From positions 1 to 7,872 of the forward strand of contig JBGPYQ010000155.1 in assembly GCA_041493345.1 (NCBI GenBank): a DNA stretch of 7,872 nucleotides. The letters run 5' to 3'. Position numbers and translations under genes: made by a program. The notes under the pieces were generated by a model that worked only from the letters and a program-made list of their open reading frames with translations, was not told the origin of the DNA and searched no databases. This document shows, piece by piece, positions 5,288 through 7,872 of this stretch. How positions within the stretch are numbered: the stretch's first letter is position 1; every line of letters starts with the position of its first letter. This DNA is from VBDM01 sp041493345. GTDB lineage: Bacteria; Pseudomonadota; Gammaproteobacteria; Burkholderiales; SG8-39.

Positions 5288-6655
5288 ATGCCGCTCACGC
5301 CGCTGAACGCATTATCCCCTCTGGACGGACGCTATCACAAGCAACTCGAGCCGCTGCGCGTCTATTTCAGCGAGGCGGCCTTGTTCCGTTATCGCATCGC
5401 GGTCGAGATCCGCTGGCTGCTCGCGCTCGCGGCCGAGCCGGGCATCGCGGAGATCAAGCCGTTTTCGAAGGCAACGAACGCCGAGCTCGAGCGCATCATC
5501 GAAACGTTTTCCGAGGACGATGCCGCGGCGGTCAAGGCGATCGAGGCCGAGACCAATCACGACGTCAAGGCGATCGAATACTGGCTCAAGCGGCGGCTTG
5601 CCGGCAATCCGGAAGCGGCGCGCATCGCCGAATTCGTGCATTTCGCCTGCACTTCCGAGGACATCAACAATCTCTCCTACGGCCTGATGCTGAAAGAGGC
5701 GCGCGAGCGCGTGCTGCTGCCTGCGTTCGATCGCGTCATCGAAGCTCTCGCAGGGCTGGCGGTGCGGCTCGCCGATGCGGCCATGCTCGCGCGCACCCAC
5801 GGGCAGCCGGCTTCGCCCACGACGCTCGGCAAGGAGCTCGCGAACGTGGTGCATCGCCTGCGGCGCGCGCGCCGCGGCATTGCCGCGGTGTCGCTCACCG
5901 GAAAGATGAACGGAGCGGTGGGCAACTACAACGCCCATGTCGCGGCCTATCCGGATTTCGACTGGGAGCGGTTCGCGCAGCGCTTCGTCGAGTCGCTCGG
6001 CCTGGAGTTCAATCCCTATACGATCCAGATCGAGCCTCACGACAGCCTCGCCGAGCAGTTCGACGCGGTCTCTCGCGCCAACACCGTACTGCTCGATCTC
6101 GACCGCGATCTCTGGGGCTACGTCTCGCTCGGCTATTTCAAGCAGAAAACCAGGGCTGGCGAGGTCGGCTCATCGACCATGCCGCACAAAGTCAATCCCA
6201 TCGACTTCGAGAATTCCGAAGGCAATCTGGGTCTCGCCAATGCGCTGCTGCGCCATCTTTCGGAGAAGCTGCCGGTGTCGCGTTGGCAGCGCGATTTGTC
6301 GGATTCGACGGTGTTGAGAAACATCGGCGTCGCGCTCGGCCACAGCCTGCTCGCCTGCGAATCCACCCTGAAGGGCTTGGGCAAGCTCGAAGCCGATCCC
6401 GCGCGCATGTTGGAGGACCTGGAGGCGAACTGGGAGGTGCTGGCGGAGGCGGTGCAGATGGTGATGCGCCGCCACGGCCTGCCCGATCCCTACGAGAAGC
6501 TCAAGGCGCTGACGCGCGGCAAGCGCGTCGACGGGGAAGCGATGCGCGCGTTCATCCGCGGCCTCGCGCTTCCGGACAAGGACAAGAAAAGGCTGATCGA
6601 GCTCACGCCGGCGCGCTACACCGGCTTGGCGTCCGAGCTCGCGCGGAAGATCTAA
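5288..6655 (+). CDS. purB: Adenylosuccinate lyase
   Basis: PurB splits SAICAR to AICAR plus fumarate and adenylosuccinate to AMP plus fumarate, so it acts twice in purine synthesis, in the cytoplasm as a tetramer. The 455-residue product begins MPLTPLNALSPLDGRYHKQLEPLR and is almost the same length as E. coli PurB (456). Family landmarks are TNHDVKAIEYWLK, FACTSEDINNLSYGLML, ARTHGQPASPTTLGKE with the catalytic H171, GAVGNYNAH, QIEPHDSLAEQFD, and the fumarase/lyase signature GSSTMPHKVNPIDFEN with the catalytic serine S295, then RWQRDLSDSTVLRN. H171 and S295 have the same numbers as in E. coli. A longer open frame from 5171 is rejected because the homologous N-terminus starts at 5288 and the extension is antisense to the neighbouring gene. 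No Shine-Dalgarno is seen before the ATG. The neighbour start lies 13 nt away. Confidence 0.97.
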   Translation: MPLTPLNALSPLDGRYHKQLEPLRVYFSEAALFRYRIAVEIRWLLALAAEPGIAEIKPFSKATNAELERIIETFSEDDAAAVKAIEAETNHDVKAIEYWLKRRLAGNPEAARIAEFVHFACTSEDINNLSYGLMLKEARERVLLPAFDRVIEALAGLAVRLADAAMLARTHGQPASPTTLGKELANVVHRLRRARRGIAAVSLTGKMNGAVGNYNAHVAAYPDFDWERFAQRFVESLGLEFNPYTIQIEPHDSLAEQFDAVSRANTVLLDLDRDLWGYVSLGYFKQKTRAGEVGSSTMPHKVNPIDFENSEGNLGLANALLRHLSEKLPVSRWQRDLSDSTVLRNIGVALGHSLLACESTLKGLGKLEADPARMLEDLEANWEVLAEAVQMVMRRHGLPDPYEKLKALTRGKRVDGEAMRAFIRGLALPDKDKKRLIELTPARYTGLASELARKI

Positions 6656-6760
6656 GAGCATGTTGCGAAATTGGATGCGTAGCGTGCGCCATGCGCACGA
6701 ATTGTGCCGCATCGTGCGCGGACCGCACGCTACTCGAAGATTGATTTTGCAACGCGCTCT
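6655..6760. repeat. 106-bp imperfect palindrome directly after purB (MITE/REP-like candidate)
   Basis: The element has nested arms. Outer: agagc plus gttgc-type sequence at 6655-6672 pairs with 6743-6760, about 17 positions with one mismatch and a few G-T pairs. Middle: gtagcgtgcg (6679-6688) with cgcacgctac (6724-6733), perfect. Inner: gcgcacga (6693-6700) with tcgtgcgc (6712-6719), perfect, loop 11 nt. The left end shares one base with the purB stop codon. GTAGCGTGCG...CGCACGCTAC-type palindromes are familiar intergenic repeats in proteobacteria (from memory). No transposase is nearby, and no T-run follows, so it is not an ordinary intrinsic terminator. Confidence 0.65.
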
Positions 6761-6763
6761 AAG

Positions 6764-6801
6764 AAACCCGGGGACAGACTGAGTTGCCCGGTTTTACTTT
6801 T
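6764..6801. terminator. Bidirectional terminator-like hairpin between purB and the diheme cytochrome gene
   Basis: aaacc(c)ggg at 6764-6772 pairs with cccggttt at 6787-6794, eight base pairs with one bulged C and a 14-nt loop. On the plus strand it is followed by tacttttc; on the minus strand by a short tttctt. It lies between two convergent genes and overlaps the stop codon of the cytochrome gene (6794-6796). Its loop side contains ggggacagact, a word also typical of RAYT-associated repeats. Confidence 0.42.
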
Positions 6802-7651
6802 CGTTGGGAAGAGGCGCAAGCGCGCGCAGGTAGGCGATCAGCGCCGCGAGATCCTCAGGGGTGAGCTGGCTGGTGGTGTTGCGGATCACCTCGCCCATCG
6901 CCTCGGCGGGAACGTCGCCGTCCGGCGTGAGGCCGGATTCCAGGAAATCCTTCAGCTCCCCGTCGCTTCGCTTCTTGAGTCCCGCCGGCGTCAGATTCGG
7001 AATGTCCTTGCCCTCGGGTCCCTTGCCGCCGGCGAGGAAGCGGGTCATCTTCGGCCCACCTATGAAGTTACGCGGCGTGTGGCATTCGCTGCAATGGCCT
7101 AGGGCCTGCACCAGGTAGGCGCCGCGGTTGACGATGTCCGCAGCTCCCGGTACGGGCGCGAAGGGGCCGGGGGTGAAGTAAAACCACTTCCAGAAGGTTA
7201 CGAGCCAGCGCCAGCCGTAAAAGAACCACAGGTCGTGCTCCTTGCTTGGCTGTGCGTTCGGGGCAAGGGTACGCAGGTAGGCCCACATGTCGCGCAGATC
7301 GCCGTCGGAAATCTTCGTGAACGACGGATAAGGAAACGCCGGGAAGTAATTGGCGCCGTCGGGCCGCTCGCCGTGGCGCATCGCGCGGATGAAAGCGGCC
7401 TCGGTCCAGCGCCCGAGCCCTGCCTGCGGATGCGGGGTGATGTTCGGCCCGTAAAAAGTCCCGAAAGGCGTCTTCAGCGCCCGGCCGCCCGCGAAGGGTA
7501 CGGCGTCCTTGCGGTCTTCCGTATGACAGCCGACGCAGCCGCCGGCTCTTGCAAGATATTGTCCGCGTTTTACATCGCCCTGAGCGCAGGCCTTCCCGGC
7601 CGCCGCGCCCAGCAGCAGGGCAAGCAAGCCTGCGTGCAGCGCCCATCGCAT
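6794..7651 (-). CDS. Secreted diheme cytochrome c
   Basis: The 285-residue product starts with a Sec signal peptide: MRWALHAG, hydrophobic core LLALLLGAAAG, and a likely cleavage after ACA (residue 23). Two c-type heme sites follow: CVGCH (C39, C42, H43) and CSECH (C187, C190, H191), one per cytochrome domain. The linker between them is very rich in aromatics (LWFFYGWRWLVTFWKWFYFTPGPF, about 141-164), as in the cytochrome subunits of membrane-bound alcohol and similar dehydrogenases, which carry three hemes; this one has two. M252 in the second domain is a plausible distal ligand; in the first domain the usual place reads FPAFPYPSF without Met. It probably passes electrons in the periplasm, partner unknown. 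A TTG at 7666 would add five residues; the ATG at 7651 has a GGA 5 nt upstream and gives the cleaner signal peptide. It lies downstream of the cytochrome c' gene. Confidence 0.9.
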   Translation of the reverse strand: MRWALHAGLLALLLGAAAGKACAQGDVKRGQYLARAGGCVGCHTEDRKDAVPFAGGRALKTPFGTFYGPNITPHPQAGLGRWTEAAFIRAMRHGERPDGANYFPAFPYPSFTKISDGDLRDMWAYLRTLAPNAQPSKEHDLWFFYGWRWLVTFWKWFYFTPGPFAPVPGAADIVNRGAYLVQALGHCSECHTPRNFIGGPKMTRFLAGGKGPEGKDIPNLTPAGLKKRSDGELKDFLESGLTPDGDVPAEAMGEVIRNTTSQLTPEDLAALIAYLRALAPLPNEK

Positions 7652-7677
7652 GCGGATCGGATCCAAATTAGCGCCCT

Positions 7678-7715
7678 GTAAAAGCGAAAACCCCGCCGAA
7701 GCGGGGTTGTTTTTT
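7678..7715. terminator. Strong hairpin terminator between the two cytochrome genes
   Basis: aaccccgc (7689-7696) and gcggggtt (7701-7708) form a perfect 8-bp stem with a 4-nt loop. Read on the minus strand the loop is TTCG closed by C-G, a very stable tetraloop, and the stem runs into TTTTCGCTTTT. On the plus strand it is followed by gtttttt (7709-7715). It therefore ends the cytochrome c' transcript on the minus strand, before the diheme cytochrome, and could also stop plus-strand readthrough. Confidence 0.85.
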
Positions 7716-7731
7716 GCCGGAGCCGGGTGCT

Positions 7732-7872
7732 CTACTGCTTCTGGCGGAAGTTATCGTGGCAGGCGCCGCAGGTCTTTCCGACCGCGCCGATCGCCGCTTT
7801 CGTGGCCGCCTCGTCGCTGCCTTGGCTGACGGCGACCAGCTTGCCGACGGCGCTCTGTAAATTGTCCTGCGC
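7732..7872 (-). CDS. Cytochrome c' (C-terminal 46 residues; 5' end outside window)
   Basis: Only the C-terminal end is in the window, and it was too short to appear as a standard open frame. Read on the minus strand from the right edge it gives AQDNLQSAVGKLVAVSQGSD, then an alanine-rich helix, then GKTCGACHDNFRQKQ and a TAG stop. A single CxxCH heme site in the last 12 residues, at the end of a helical protein, is the hallmark of class II cytochromes (cytochrome c', four-helix bundle). In these the heme iron is usually five-coordinate, bound only by the His of CxxCH, and can bind NO or CO. The protein is expected in the periplasm. It is upstream of the diheme cytochrome on the same strand, but a strong terminator separates them. 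Confidence 0.85.
   Translation of the reverse strand, partial: AQDNLQSAVGKLVAVSQGSDEAATKAAIGAVGKTCGACHDNFRQKQ

Noticed and set aside
4690..6744. 684-codon open frame on the plus strand across the glycosylase gene and purB
   Set aside because: It is antisense to the glycosylase gene and out of frame with purB. Its composition (Arg, Ala, Gly rich, no motif) is the usual shadow in G/C-rich DNA.
7109..7400. Missing Met ligand in the first heme domain of the diheme cytochrome as a novelty
   Set aside because: Related cytochromes with Phe at this position (YPAFPY type) are common as far as I recall, so it is described in the gene entry but not claimed as unusual.
7068..7646. 192-codon minus-strand frame overlapping the diheme cytochrome
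   Set aside because: Shifted frame of the cytochrome gene, Arg/Pro/Ala-rich, no CxxCH motif or signal peptide.

Overview
The window looks like chromosomal DNA from a high-G+C proteobacterium, most likely a betaproteobacterium. This is an inference from strong G/C bias at third codon positions, an E. coli-type PurB and MnmA, a YibF-type glutathione S-transferase, c-type cytochromes including a cytochrome c' end, and a well-known proteobacterial intergenic repeat. No mobile-element gene, phage gene, CRISPR array, tRNA or rRNA is visible.

Layout from left to right: the 3' end of an iron-sulfur protein of the lactate-utilisation LutB type (+, cut by the window edge); a CorA-family Mg2+/Co2+ transporter (-), convergent with it; a 169-bp divergent gap with two perfect hairpins; a class I/II PLP aminotransferase (+); a 72-bp palindromic repeat filling the gap to mnmA (+), the tRNA 2-thiouridylase; a convergent pair on the minus strand, a four-cysteine uracil-DNA-glycosylase-like protein followed by a GST; purB (+), adenylosuccinate lyase, whose start lies only 13 nt from the glycosylase start; a 106-bp imperfect palindrome and a terminator-like hairpin after purB; then on the minus strand a secreted diheme cytochrome c, preceded by a strong hairpin terminator and the C-terminal end of a cytochrome c' (cut by the right edge).

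Most genes are housekeeping (tRNA modification, purine synthesis, DNA repair, amino-acid metabolism, Mg2+ transport). The two cytochromes form a small electron-transfer unit exported to the periplasm. No gap without a gene exceeds about 170 bases. I found no convincing undescribed multi-gene system. The most interesting items are the palindromes in the gaps (1454-1512, 2783-2854, 6655-6760), the glycosylase-like protein that combines an Fe-S cysteine pattern with a SMUG1-like motif, and very compact regulatory arrangements (a promoter over a stop codon, a near-zero divergent gap, and a terminator between two cytochrome genes).
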